A stretch of 64,000 nt of DNA from Marivita sp046591575 (GTDB lineage: Bacteria > Pseudomonadota > Alphaproteobacteria > Rhodobacterales > Rhodobacteraceae): assembly GCF_046591575.1 (NCBI RefSeq), contig NZ_JBIQWA010000012.1:12696-76695 (forward strand), written 5' to 3'. Of the stretch, positions 25,497 to 32,755 are shown in pieces (within the stretch, counting starts at the first letter, position 1; the number at the start of each line of letters is the position of its first letter). Made by a program: the position numbers and the translations under genes. The notes beneath the pieces were generated by a model, which saw nothing but the letters and a program-made list of their open reading frames with translations, searched no databases and had not been told where the DNA came from.

Positions 25497-26867
25497 ATGT
25501 CCATTCCACAATCGGGCGGCGGGCCCATCGAACACCACGATCAGCTGGCCGCATATCTTGCGGATGGCTGTAAGCCCAAAAAAGACTGGCGCATTGGCAC
25601 CGAACACGAAAAATTCGGCTACTGCAAAGATACGCTCAAGCCCCTGCCCTATGACGGAGAGCGCTCTATTCTGGCGGTTCTGGGCGGATTGCGCGACAGG
25701 CACGGCTGGGCCCCGATCATTGAAGCGGGCAACCTTATCGGCCTTGAAAAAGATGGTGCGAATATCTCGCTTGAACCCGGAGGCCAGCTTGAGCTGTCTG
25801 GCGCGCCGCTTGAGACGATTCACCAGACCTGTGACGAGGTGAACCAGCATCTGGTTGATGTGAAATCAATTTCTGATGAAATCGGCGTGGGGTTCATCGG
25901 GCTTGGGGCGGCTCCGATCTGGACCCATGACGACATGCCTTTGATGCCGAAGGGGCGCTACGCGCTGATGGACACGTATATGCAAAAGGTCGGGACGGCG
26001 GGCACCACGATGATGCGCCGGACCTGTACGGTTCAGGTCAATCTCGATTTCTCGTCCGAGGCCGATATGGTGCAGAAGATGCGCGTTGCGCTGGCGTTGC
26101 AACCGGTCGCCACGGCTTTGTTTGCCACATCGCCGTTCTTTGAAGGCAAGGTCAACGGCCACAAAAGCTGGCGGTCGCGCGTGTGGCGGCATTTGGACGA
26201 AGATCGCACCGGCATGTTGCCCTTTGTGTTCGAGGACGGATTCGGGTTTGAGGCCTGGGTGCGATATGCGCTCGATGTGCCGATGTATTTCGTCTACCGC
26301 GACGGCGTGTATCACAACGCGCTGGGGCAGTCGTTCCGCGACTTCCTCAAAGGTGAATTGCCTGCTTTGCCGGGCGAGACCCCAACCCTGTCCGATTGGG
26401 CCGATCATCTGACAACCATTTTCCCCGAAGCCCGCGTCAAGAAGTTCATAGAAATGCGCGGGGCGGATGGTGGTCCCTGGCGCCGGCTATGTGCGCTGCC
26501 TGCCTTTTGGGTGGGACTGACCTATGATCAAACCGCGCTGGATGCGGCGTGGGATCTTGTCAAAAACTGGGATGCCGACACCCGCGAGGCGTTGCGCGTT
26601 GCGGCATCGGTTGATGGGCTGCAGGCCAGTGTCGGGGGCATCCGAATGCTTGATCTGGCCAAAGAGGTTTTGGATATCGCCGAAGCCGGCCTTGTGGCCC
26701 GCGCCCGCCCCGGTGCCGGCGGGCTGGTGCCAGACGAGACCCACTTTCTCAACGCGTTGAAGGAAAGCGTTGAAAGCGGGCAAACGCTGGCGGATGAATT
26801 CCTTGATCATTACAATGGCGACTGGAATGGCGACATCACGCGCATCTATTCGGAATACAGCTATTGA
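25497..26867 (+). CDS. gshA: Glutamate-cysteine ligase, plant/alphaproteobacterial type
   Basis: A 456-residue ATP-dependent ligase making gamma-glutamylcysteine, the first step of glutathione synthesis. Characteristic motifs: WRIGTEHEKFGYC near residue 38, LEPGGQLELSGAPLETIHQT, MMRRTCTVQVNLDFSSE and FIEMRGADGGPWRRLCALPAFWVGL. Length and motif order fit the plant-like class found in alphaproteobacteria rather than E. coli GshA. It is probably transcribed with rsmE and the membrane protein upstream. Confidence 0.95.
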   Translation: MSIPQSGGGPIEHHDQLAAYLADGCKPKKDWRIGTEHEKFGYCKDTLKPLPYDGERSILAVLGGLRDRHGWAPIIEAGNLIGLEKDGANISLEPGGQLELSGAPLETIHQTCDEVNQHLVDVKSISDEIGVGFIGLGAAPIWTHDDMPLMPKGRYALMDTYMQKVGTAGTTMMRRTCTVQVNLDFSSEADMVQKMRVALALQPVATALFATSPFFEGKVNGHKSWRSRVWRHLDEDRTGMLPFVFEDGFGFEAWVRYALDVPMYFVYRDGVYHNALGQSFRDFLKGELPALPGETPTLSDWADHLTTIFPEARVKKFIEMRGADGGPWRRLCALPAFWVGLTYDQTALDAAWDLVKNWDADTREALRVAASVDGLQASVGGIRMLDLAKEVLDIAEAGLVARARPGAGGLVPDETHFLNALKESVESGQTLADEFLDHYNGDWNGDITRIYSEYSY

Positions 26868-26907
26868 TCAGCGGAAGGTCGGACAGCACTGCCCGACCTT
26901 TGCCTGC

Positions 26908-28485
26908 TTAATACCCGATCGCGCACCCGTCTTTGCGGGGATCTGAGGCCCCTTCAAGCACGCCATTTTCATGGATCAGAATCGCCTGTGCGCCGCCGAT
27001 GGCGACTTCGGGTGTTTCAACGTCATGGCCCATCTCCATCAATTCGCGGCGCACCGCATCAGAGTACCCACGTTCGACCATCAGCTTGCCGTTTTCTGCA
27101 AAACTGCGCGGGGCATCCAGGGCCGCTTGCGGCTCCATGCCAAAGTCGGTCATGTTCGAAACCGCCCGTGCGTGACCACAGGACTGATACTGCCCGCCCA
27201 TCACACCAAAGGGCATGGACACGCGGCCCGCATCGCGCAGCATGGCGGGAATGATGGTGTGCATGGGCCGCTTGCCGCCGCCATATTCATTGGCGTGCCC
27301 CGGTTCGAGCGTAAAACCGGCACCGCGATTCTGGAACAAAATTCCATATTTTTCAGAGGCATGGCCCGAGCCGAAACTGTGGAAGATCGAATAGATCAGC
27401 GACACGGCCATGCGATCCCGATCCACAACGGTGATGTAAATTGTATCTTTGTGAACCGCCTCACTCAGCGCGGCCGGACCGGCCATGGCTTTTTTGGGGT
27501 CAATCAACGCGGCCAGGTTCCGGGCCGTCTCCATCGACAGCATGTGATCCAGCCTGGTCATATGATCCGGGTCGGCCACAAACCTGTTGCGCGCATCATA
27601 GGCGAGTTTGGTGGCTTCCGCTTCGATATGCGTGCGCTGCGCGCCGAACGGGTCAAGATCGGCCATATCAAACTGGGACAGGATATTGAGCAAGAGAATC
27701 GCTGTCGCACCCTGGCCGTTCGGCGCATGTTCCAGAAGTTCCCGGCCCCCGTAGGTGCCGCTGATTGGCTCTCCGACCGTGGTCGCGACATTGGCAAAAT
27801 CCGCCTCGGTATGGACGCCGCCCAATGCGCCCAAGGTGGCCAGCATGTCTTCTGCGACCGGCCCTTTGTAAAAACCGTCGCGCCCCTCTTTTGCAATGCG
27901 CTTCAACGCGTCGGCCTGTGCCTCGAACCGGAACAGATCTCCGCGTTTCGGAACCGCGCCATTCGGCAGGAAATGCGTGCGCGCGTGACCCTGCAACAGA
28001 TGTTCGTTTGTCTGCCAGTCCCAGGCGACCCGATCGGCAACCGGCACACCCTCTTCAAGATAGGCAATCGCCGGTGCGAGGCTGTCTGCGATGCCCAGCT
28101 TTCCCCAGGAGTCGGACATCGTGCAAAACGCGTCTACCGCGCCGGGGATGGTTATCGCTTCTGGCCCGTGTTCCGGCACAACCGGATGACCGGCCGCGCG
28201 CAACTGCTCGGCATTGGCGGCGGCAGGGGCGCGCCCCGATCCGTTGACAGAGATAACATCATCGCCGCCTGCTGGCGAAACCAAGGCAAAACAATCACCC
28301 CCAATGCCGGTCATGGCCGGTTCCGCCTGACCCAGAATGACCGCGCCCGCAATCGCGGCATCCATCGCGTTTCCACCGCGCTTCAGGATGCCGATGGCGG
28401 CTTCCGCGGCAAGCGGATGAGAGGTGGCGCATATCCCGTTGGAAGCCATCACGGCCGAGCGGCCCGGCTGTTGAAAATCTCGCAT
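26908..28485 (-). CDS. Gamma-glutamyltransferase family protein (YwrD-like)
   Basis: A 525-residue Ntn-hydrolase family protein. The N-terminal region has SNGICATSHPLAAEAAI and GGNAMDAAIAGAVILG, typical of Ggt. The processing/nucleophile site reads KDTIYITVVDRDRMAVSLI. The nucleophilic Thr is kept, but the usual TTH(Y) is T-I-Y, as in the YwrD-like branch. The GSGHASEKYGILFQNRGAGF and GGKRPMHTIIPAML segments are also family features. No signal peptide is visible, so it is likely cytoplasmic, unlike classical periplasmic Ggt. It converges on gshA (40 bases apart), suggesting a link to glutathione or gamma-glutamyl turnover. AAGGAA precedes the ATG. Confidence 0.88.
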   Translation of the reverse strand: MRDFQQPGRSAVMASNGICATSHPLAAEAAIGILKRGGNAMDAAIAGAVILGQAEPAMTGIGGDCFALVSPAGGDDVISVNGSGRAPAAANAEQLRAAGHPVVPEHGPEAITIPGAVDAFCTMSDSWGKLGIADSLAPAIAYLEEGVPVADRVAWDWQTNEHLLQGHARTHFLPNGAVPKRGDLFRFEAQADALKRIAKEGRDGFYKGPVAEDMLATLGALGGVHTEADFANVATTVGEPISGTYGGRELLEHAPNGQGATAILLLNILSQFDMADLDPFGAQRTHIEAEATKLAYDARNRFVADPDHMTRLDHMLSMETARNLAALIDPKKAMAGPAALSEAVHKDTIYITVVDRDRMAVSLIYSIFHSFGSGHASEKYGILFQNRGAGFTLEPGHANEYGGGKRPMHTIIPAMLRDAGRVSMPFGVMGGQYQSCGHARAVSNMTDFGMEPQAALDAPRSFAENGKLMVERGYSDAVRRELMEMGHDVETPEVAIGGAQAILIHENGVLEGASDPRKDGCAIGY

Positions 28486-28808
28486 GTCGTAATTCCTTGT
28501 GACCAGCCAACAGGATGGACAGCCGTCAGGGCAACGTCAATCGGATATCTATGGGAAATCGGGAGAGTGGTATCCTCGACGCCGCACACTGGGTGGGGGC
28601 TATTAATGGCGCGGCGTCGAGGTGAAGCTATAAGCAGCTACCCTTACTGTATGACGCCCAACCACGCCCAAAATTCGGAACGATTGCGGCCATTCTGGGA
28701 CATTAGGCGCAATTGCGGGAACAGACGCCCCTGAAACCCGGTTATTGCGCACAAGTATCGGATAATTCGATTTAATTTAGGTTTGATCCGGCGGTCGAAT
28801 CGACCGGT
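28486..28808. other. 323-base intergenic region with a 12-bp inverted repeat
   Basis: This gap lies upstream of the Ggt-like gene and downstream of the RsbW-like gene, both on the minus strand. It contains a perfect inverted repeat CCTCGACGCCGC (28574-28585) / GCGGCGTCGAGG (28611-28622) around a 25-base loop, and an AT-rich stretch at 28755-28790. I see no protein-coding frame with start and ribosome site, no tRNA and no convincing promoter. Confidence 0.5.
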
Positions 28809-29264
28809 TCACAGTTGCAAAACGAGGGTCAGGTGATTGCTGTGGCGCTGGCGCGTATACCGCACATCTGACATGATGGTCCTGATCAAAAACCACCCAT
28901 ATCCACCTTCGGCCAGAAGGTCCGGGTTCGGTGCCGTAGTCTTGGGCGGTTCGGCGTTCGGCATCGCAGAGCCCCAGTCCGTCAGGTGAATCTGCAGCTG
29001 CGTTTTCAGATCGACGATCCGAAGGGCGACCATGCCAAAATTCAGACCACAATAGGCATGCTCGGCGATGTTGTTCAGCGCTTCTGCCAATGCGATTTGA
29101 ACATTGGTGCGATGCGCGTCTAACCCGTTGCGCGACAGGGCCGTATCGACATCCGCCAATATCTTTCGCGTGACATCCGGAACCGAGGGCAGGCACGTTG
29201 CAAAGATGCAGCCTTGTGCCGTGTCAGGTGTTTCCCGCAGCACACGCGTGATCCGCTGAGGCAT
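28809..29264 (-). CDS. RsbW-like serine kinase / anti-sigma factor (HATPase_c_2)
   Basis: A 151-residue single-domain GHKL ATPase. The N-box is ALAEALNNIAEHAY, the G1-like box is TDWGSAMP, and the G2-like region GGYGWFLIRTIMSDVRY ends with NHLTLVL, as in RsbW/SpoIIAB-type kinases. Such proteins bind either a sigma factor or a STAS antagonist and phosphorylate the latter on serine. It overlaps the upstream STAS gene by 41 bases, so the pair is almost certainly co-translated. No sigma factor or PP2C phosphatase lies nearby, so the target is unknown. Confidence 0.88.
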   Translation of the reverse strand: MPQRITRVLRETPDTAQGCIFATCLPSVPDVTRKILADVDTALSRNGLDAHRTNVQIALAEALNNIAEHAYCGLNFGMVALRIVDLKTQLQIHLTDWGSAMPNAEPPKTTAPNPDLLAEGGYGWFLIRTIMSDVRYTRQRHSNHLTLVLQL

Positions 29265-29562
29265 GAATTGCGAATATCGTGTCCATTCGCGTCAGCCGGA
29301 ATACTTTTTCAACGATCGGCTGCAAGGCGGCCAGTTCGAGGGATTGATCCGGACGCAATTGCTTCATCGACGCGACGACCGCACCAAGCCCGCTTGAATC
29401 GATAAATTCCACATTCGCCAGATCAAGAATGATCCGCCCGTCAAAACCAGCCGTGATCGCGCGCATGTCCTCTTTGAACTGAAGCGCGGTCGGAGCATCA
29501 ATCCGTGTCGCCATGACACGGATCACCGTTGCAGTTGGGGTGGCGTCGACAATCAGTTCCAT
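29224..29562 (-). CDS. STAS-domain anti-anti-sigma factor (RsbV-like)
   Basis: A 112-residue STAS protein. The phosphorylation motif is in VEFIDSSGLGAVVASMKQL, preceded by the strand GRIILDLANV. It should alternate between free and phosphorylated forms to release or trap the partner kinase encoded just downstream. A GAGG site sits 5 bases before the ATG at 29562. The last 41 bases overlap the kinase gene in another frame. A divergent thiolase gene starts 94 bases away. Confidence 0.9.
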   Translation of the reverse strand: MELIVDATPTATVIRVMATRIDAPTALQFKEDMRAITAGFDGRIILDLANVEFIDSSGLGAVVASMKQLRPDQSLELAALQPIVEKVFRLTRMDTIFAIHASADHACAAGNT

Positions 29563-29655
29563 AAGTCCTCAGAGGTTTGATCTTGTCGCACCCTAGACGC
29601 CATTCGTTACCATCCGGTATGCAGGACCAAAGAAATCCACAGACGAGGTGAAACC

Positions 29656-30819
29656 ATGGCCGAAGTTTTGATCACAGGGGCGTCGCGCACACCCATGGGT
29701 GGGTTTCAGGGGGCCCTGTCCGATATGACGGCCCCCGACCTGGGCGGTGCCGCGATCCGTGCGGCACTTGACCAATCGGGTGCCATGGCGATTGACGAAA
29801 TGCTTATGGGCTGTGTCCTGCCTGCGGGCCAAGGGCAGGCACCGGCCCGTCAGGCGGGTTTTGCGGCGGGACTTGGCGATGACGTTCCGGCGACAACTCT
29901 GAACAAAATGTGCGGCTCCGGAATGAAAGCCGCCATGATGGGGTTCGATGCCATCGCGCTTGGGCGGGCCTCGACCATCGTGGCCGGTGGTATGGAAAGC
30001 ATGACGAACGCGCCCTACCTGCTGCCGAAAATGCGCGCGGGCGCACGGATCGGGCATGGGCAGGTGATCGACCATATGTTTCTGGACGGGCTGGAGGATG
30101 CCTATGACAAAGGCCGCCTGATGGGCACTTTTGCCGAAGACTGTGCCGAGACCTTTCAATTCACCCGCGCGGCGCAGGATGACTATGCGTTGCGGTCCTT
30201 GTCCAATGCGATCGAGGCACAGACATCGGGTGCGTTTGACCGGGAAATAACCCCTGTGACGCTGATCAGCCGCAAAGGGGAGACTGTCCTGTCCGAAGAT
30301 GAGCAGCCAGCAAATGCGCGCCCCGAAAAAATCCCACAGCTCAAACCCGCGTTCCGCAAGGATGGCACAGTGACGGCTGCGAATGCGTCTTCGATCTCTG
30401 ACGGTGCGGCGGCCCTGGTGCTCAGCTCTGCTGACATGGCCGGTGACACGGCGCGGGCGCGCATCGTTGGTCATGCCAGCCATGCCCAGGCTCCCGGGCT
30501 TTTCACCACTGCCCCGGTGCCCGCAGCGCAAAAGCTGCTTGCCCGGATAGGCTGGTCGCCGTCGGATGTCGATTTGTGGGAAGTGAACGAGGCTTTCGCG
30601 GTTGTCCCGATGGCGTTCATGCATGAAATGGGTCTGTCCCGCGACATCGTGAATGTGAATGGCGGGGCCTGTGCGTTGGGTCATCCGATCGGAGCGTCGG
30701 GCGCCCGGATCATCGTGACCTTGCTCAATGCTCTTGAAAAGCGCAACCTCAAGCGCGGGGTGGCCGCCATCTGTATCGGCGGTGGCGAGGGCACGGCCAT
30801 TGCCATCGAACGCGTCTGA
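29656..30819 (+). CDS. Acetyl-CoA C-acetyltransferase (thiolase)
   Basis: A 387-residue thiolase. The nucleophilic Cys is in LNKMCGSGMKAAMMG, the NEAF motif in WEVNEAFAVVPM, the catalytic His in GGACALGHPIGASGARI and the second Cys region in AAICIGGGEGTA. It condenses two acetyl-CoA or cleaves beta-ketoacyl-CoA. With no phaB or other pathway gene beside it, direction and pathway are open. GAGG lies 9 bases before the ATG. Confidence 0.93.
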   Translation: MAEVLITGASRTPMGGFQGALSDMTAPDLGGAAIRAALDQSGAMAIDEMLMGCVLPAGQGQAPARQAGFAAGLGDDVPATTLNKMCGSGMKAAMMGFDAIALGRASTIVAGGMESMTNAPYLLPKMRAGARIGHGQVIDHMFLDGLEDAYDKGRLMGTFAEDCAETFQFTRAAQDDYALRSLSNAIEAQTSGAFDREITPVTLISRKGETVLSEDEQPANARPEKIPQLKPAFRKDGTVTAANASSISDGAAALVLSSADMAGDTARARIVGHASHAQAPGLFTTAPVPAAQKLLARIGWSPSDVDLWEVNEAFAVVPMAFMHEMGLSRDIVNVNGGACALGHPIGASGARIIVTLLNALEKRNLKRGVAAICIGGGEGTAIAIERV

Positions 30820-30827
30820 CTTTCTTT

Positions 30828-30866
30828 TTGCCTAAAATATCCCGGGGGTGTGGGGGCTGGCCCCCG
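30828..30866. terminator. GC hairpin with Rhodobacterales intergenic repeat
   Basis: TTGCCTAAAATATCCCGGGG is followed by GGGGG-ctgg-CCCCC (30852-30865), the same layout as the repeat at 5509-5576. It follows the thiolase stop by about 10 bases and lies immediately before the GAF gene, so it probably ends thiolase transcription. It leaves little room for a separate promoter for the next gene. Confidence 0.5.
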
Positions 30867-30877
30867 CAAAGATCGAC

Positions 30878-31333
30878 ATGACAGACTACGCAACACTGGC
30901 TCAAACCATCCAATCGCTGACCAATGGCGAAACCGATACCGTTTCGCTCATGGCAACGGTCGCCTGTGAGGTGCATCATGCCGATGACCGGTTTGACTGG
31001 ACCGGGTTTTACCGGGTGACGGGACCGGACATGCTCAAGATCGGGCCGTATCAAGGCGGGCACGGGTACCTGCACATCCCGTTTTCGCGTGGTGTCTGCG
31101 GAGCCGCGGCCCGGACCGGAGAGGTTCAGCTGGTCCCGGATGTAGACGCCTTTCCCGGCCATATCGCCTGCGCCTCCTCGACCCGGTCGGAACTGGTGTT
31201 GCCGATTTGGAACGGGTCAGGGCGTCTTTTGGGGGTGTTCGATATCGACAGCAATCAACCTGCCGCGTTTTCACAAGCAGATGCGGATGGTTTGGCGTCC
31301 ATCCTGGCCAGGACATTCCACGCAGTGCCCTGA
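30878..31333 (+). CDS. GAF-domain protein, free methionine-(R)-sulfoxide reductase-like
   Basis: A 151-residue single GAF domain with the fRMsr/MsrC pattern FDWTGFYR, PFSRGVCGAAARTGEVQLVPD and FPGHIACASSTRSELVLP, and the final LLGVFDIDS. Two of the three conserved cysteines (in GVCG and HIAC) are present. The first one, upstream of the glycine-rich loop, is replaced (GYLHIPF). The enzyme would reduce free methionine-R-sulfoxide. I start at the ATG at 30878, where the family N-terminus begins. It follows the thiolase on the same strand. Confidence 0.85.
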   Translation: MTDYATLAQTIQSLTNGETDTVSLMATVACEVHHADDRFDWTGFYRVTGPDMLKIGPYQGGHGYLHIPFSRGVCGAAARTGEVQLVPDVDAFPGHIACASSTRSELVLPIWNGSGRLLGVFDIDSNQPAAFSQADADGLASILARTFHAVP

Positions 31334-31369
31334 AACGCAGCTTTGCCAAACAGGAAAATCCGGCGCTGC

Positions 31370-31430
31370 GTGAAAAAGTCTTTGGATTTTTCACCGACTC
31401 ATGCCATGAAAAATCATCGAATTTTTTCAC
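31370..31430. promoter_or_regulatory. Two tandem operator-like palindromes before the XRE-cupin gene
   Basis: Site 1: GTGAAAAA (31370-31377), 9-base spacer, TTTTTCAC (31387-31394). Site 2: TGAAAAA (31407-31413), 9-base spacer, TTTTTCA (31423-31429). Both have the same half-site and the same spacer, with centres 36 bp apart, directly before the regulator's ATG at 31440. They are probably autoregulatory binding sites of that regulator. Confidence 0.65.
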
Positions 31431-31439
31431 GGTCGATCT

Positions 31440-32012
31440 ATGCAGCACGATACAATCCTGCACAACAAGACGCTGGGTGCGGATCTTCGCGCGCTTCGCA
31501 AGGCACGCGGGCTGACATTGCAGGATATTGCGGACCGGTTGCACCGCTCTGTGGGATGGGTCAGTCAAGTCGAGCGCGATCTGTCAGAACCTTCGATCAG
31601 CGATCTGCGCCGTATTGCCAAACTGCTCGATGTTCCGCTGTCTTTGCTGTTCGGTCAGGTCGAGGCCAAAGCCGACGAGGCAGGTGTTGTCGTTCGCGCG
31701 GGCGCACGGCGCCCGATTGGCAATGGCTCAAGCGGTCTTGTCGAAGAGCTTTTGTCGCCGGACCTGTCAGACGATTTTGAAGTGGTGCATTCCACCTTCC
31801 AGCCACACAGCCGCGCAGGCGAGGTTATCACCCGGCCAACACAAGAGGTCGGGTATCTGGTGTCAGGAAAGCTTGACCTGATCATCAGCGGCACACGCTT
31901 TACGATTGAAACCGGGGACAGCTTTCGCATCAAGGAAGAACCGCACGAATGGATCAATCCCTATGACACACCAGCCGTTGCGATTTGGGTGATCGCGCCA
32001 CCGGTGTATTGA
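31440..32012 (+). CDS. XRE-family regulator with C-terminal cupin domain
   Basis: A 190-residue regulator: helix-turn-helix at residues 12-68 (LRALRKARGLTLQDIADRLH, then SVGWVSQVERDLSEPSISDL) and a small cupin at about 110-188 (HSRAGEVITRPTQEVGYLVSG, EEPHEWINPYDTPA). This PuuR-like architecture usually senses a small nitrogen compound through the cupin. Two matching palindromes lie just upstream. The genes following on the same strand encode methylamine-type dehydrogenases, so it is likely their local regulator; this is inference from position. Confidence 0.9.
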   Translation: MQHDTILHNKTLGADLRALRKARGLTLQDIADRLHRSVGWVSQVERDLSEPSISDLRRIAKLLDVPLSLLFGQVEAKADEAGVVVRAGARRPIGNGSSGLVEELLSPDLSDDFEVVHSTFQPHSRAGEVITRPTQEVGYLVSGKLDLIISGTRFTIETGDSFRIKEEPHEWINPYDTPAVAIWVIAPPVY

Positions 32013-32120
32013 TGCCCGTGGCGGGCGGGACGGGATGTATGTCGGTTTTGCCGATATCCTGTGCCAGATCCAATCACATCACGCGGATTGGCAACAGCAC
32101 AGTATGGTCTGGGGCTGCGT

Positions 32121-32744
32121 ATGCTTGAGCTGGCCCTGTCAATTCCATTTTTGACCTACATGACCTTTCTGGGGGCGGCTGTTCTGCTGTATCTGACCCC
32201 CGGTGCGGACATGATGTTCACGCTGGCCAGCGGGATGCGCGGCGGCGCGCGTGCGGGCATGGCGGCCGCAGGTGGCATCGGGCTTGGCGTCATGGGCCAT
32301 GTTATCCTTGCCGCTGGCGGTCTTGCGGTTTTGTTGCTCACCTATCCGATTGCCTATGACGCGCTGCGATATGCGGGGGCCGCCTATCTGCTGTGGCTGG
32401 CCTATCACAGCTGGACCGACACCAGGGATCCAGAGCGTCGCGAAGGCCGGAGCGACACATGGCGTGCCTTCCGGCGCGGTTTTGTCACCAACATCCTGAA
32501 TCCAAAGGTCGGGCTGTTTGTGCTCGCCTTCCTGCCGCAGTTTGCCGATCCCACCATCGGGCCGGTCTGGCAGCAAATCCTGCTGCTGGGCACGCTGCTC
32601 GCCATTGGTGAACTGGCCACCTACTGCGTGCTTGGCGCGTTCGCCGGGTTTGCCGCAACCCGCATCAAGCGTGCCTCTCGCTGGATGGGCAAACTCTCTG
32701 CGATTGTCTTTGGCGGGCTTGCGATCCGTCTTGCCTGGAACTGA
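32121..32744 (+). CDS. LysE/RhtB-family exporter
   Basis: A 207-residue membrane protein with six hydrophobic segments and the LysE-family signature near the N-terminus (LLYLTPGADMMFTLASGMRGG), followed by FVTNILNPKVGLFVLAFLPQF. These proteins export amino acids or related metabolites. I chose the ATG at 32121; the frame extends 20 codons upstream with poor hydrophobic character, and a later ATG at 32160 is possible. It sits 11 bases before the dehydrogenase gene and may be co-transcribed with it. Confidence 0.87.
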   Translation: MLELALSIPFLTYMTFLGAAVLLYLTPGADMMFTLASGMRGGARAGMAAAGGIGLGVMGHVILAAGGLAVLLLTYPIAYDALRYAGAAYLLWLAYHSWTDTRDPERREGRSDTWRAFRRGFVTNILNPKVGLFVLAFLPQFADPTIGPVWQQILLLGTLLAIGELATYCVLGAFAGFAATRIKRASRWMGKLSAIVFGGLAIRLAWN

Positions 32745-32755
32745 AGGAGACCCCC

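Noticed and set aside
26971..28734. 587-codon plus-strand open frame opposite the Ggt-family gene
   Set aside because: Residue composition (Arg/His/Gly-rich, no motif) is that of an antisense frame of high-GC DNA; the minus-strand gene has clear family motifs.
29593..30684. 363-codon minus-strand frame opposite the thiolase gene
   Set aside because: All four thiolase signatures are on the plus strand; this frame lacks any motif.
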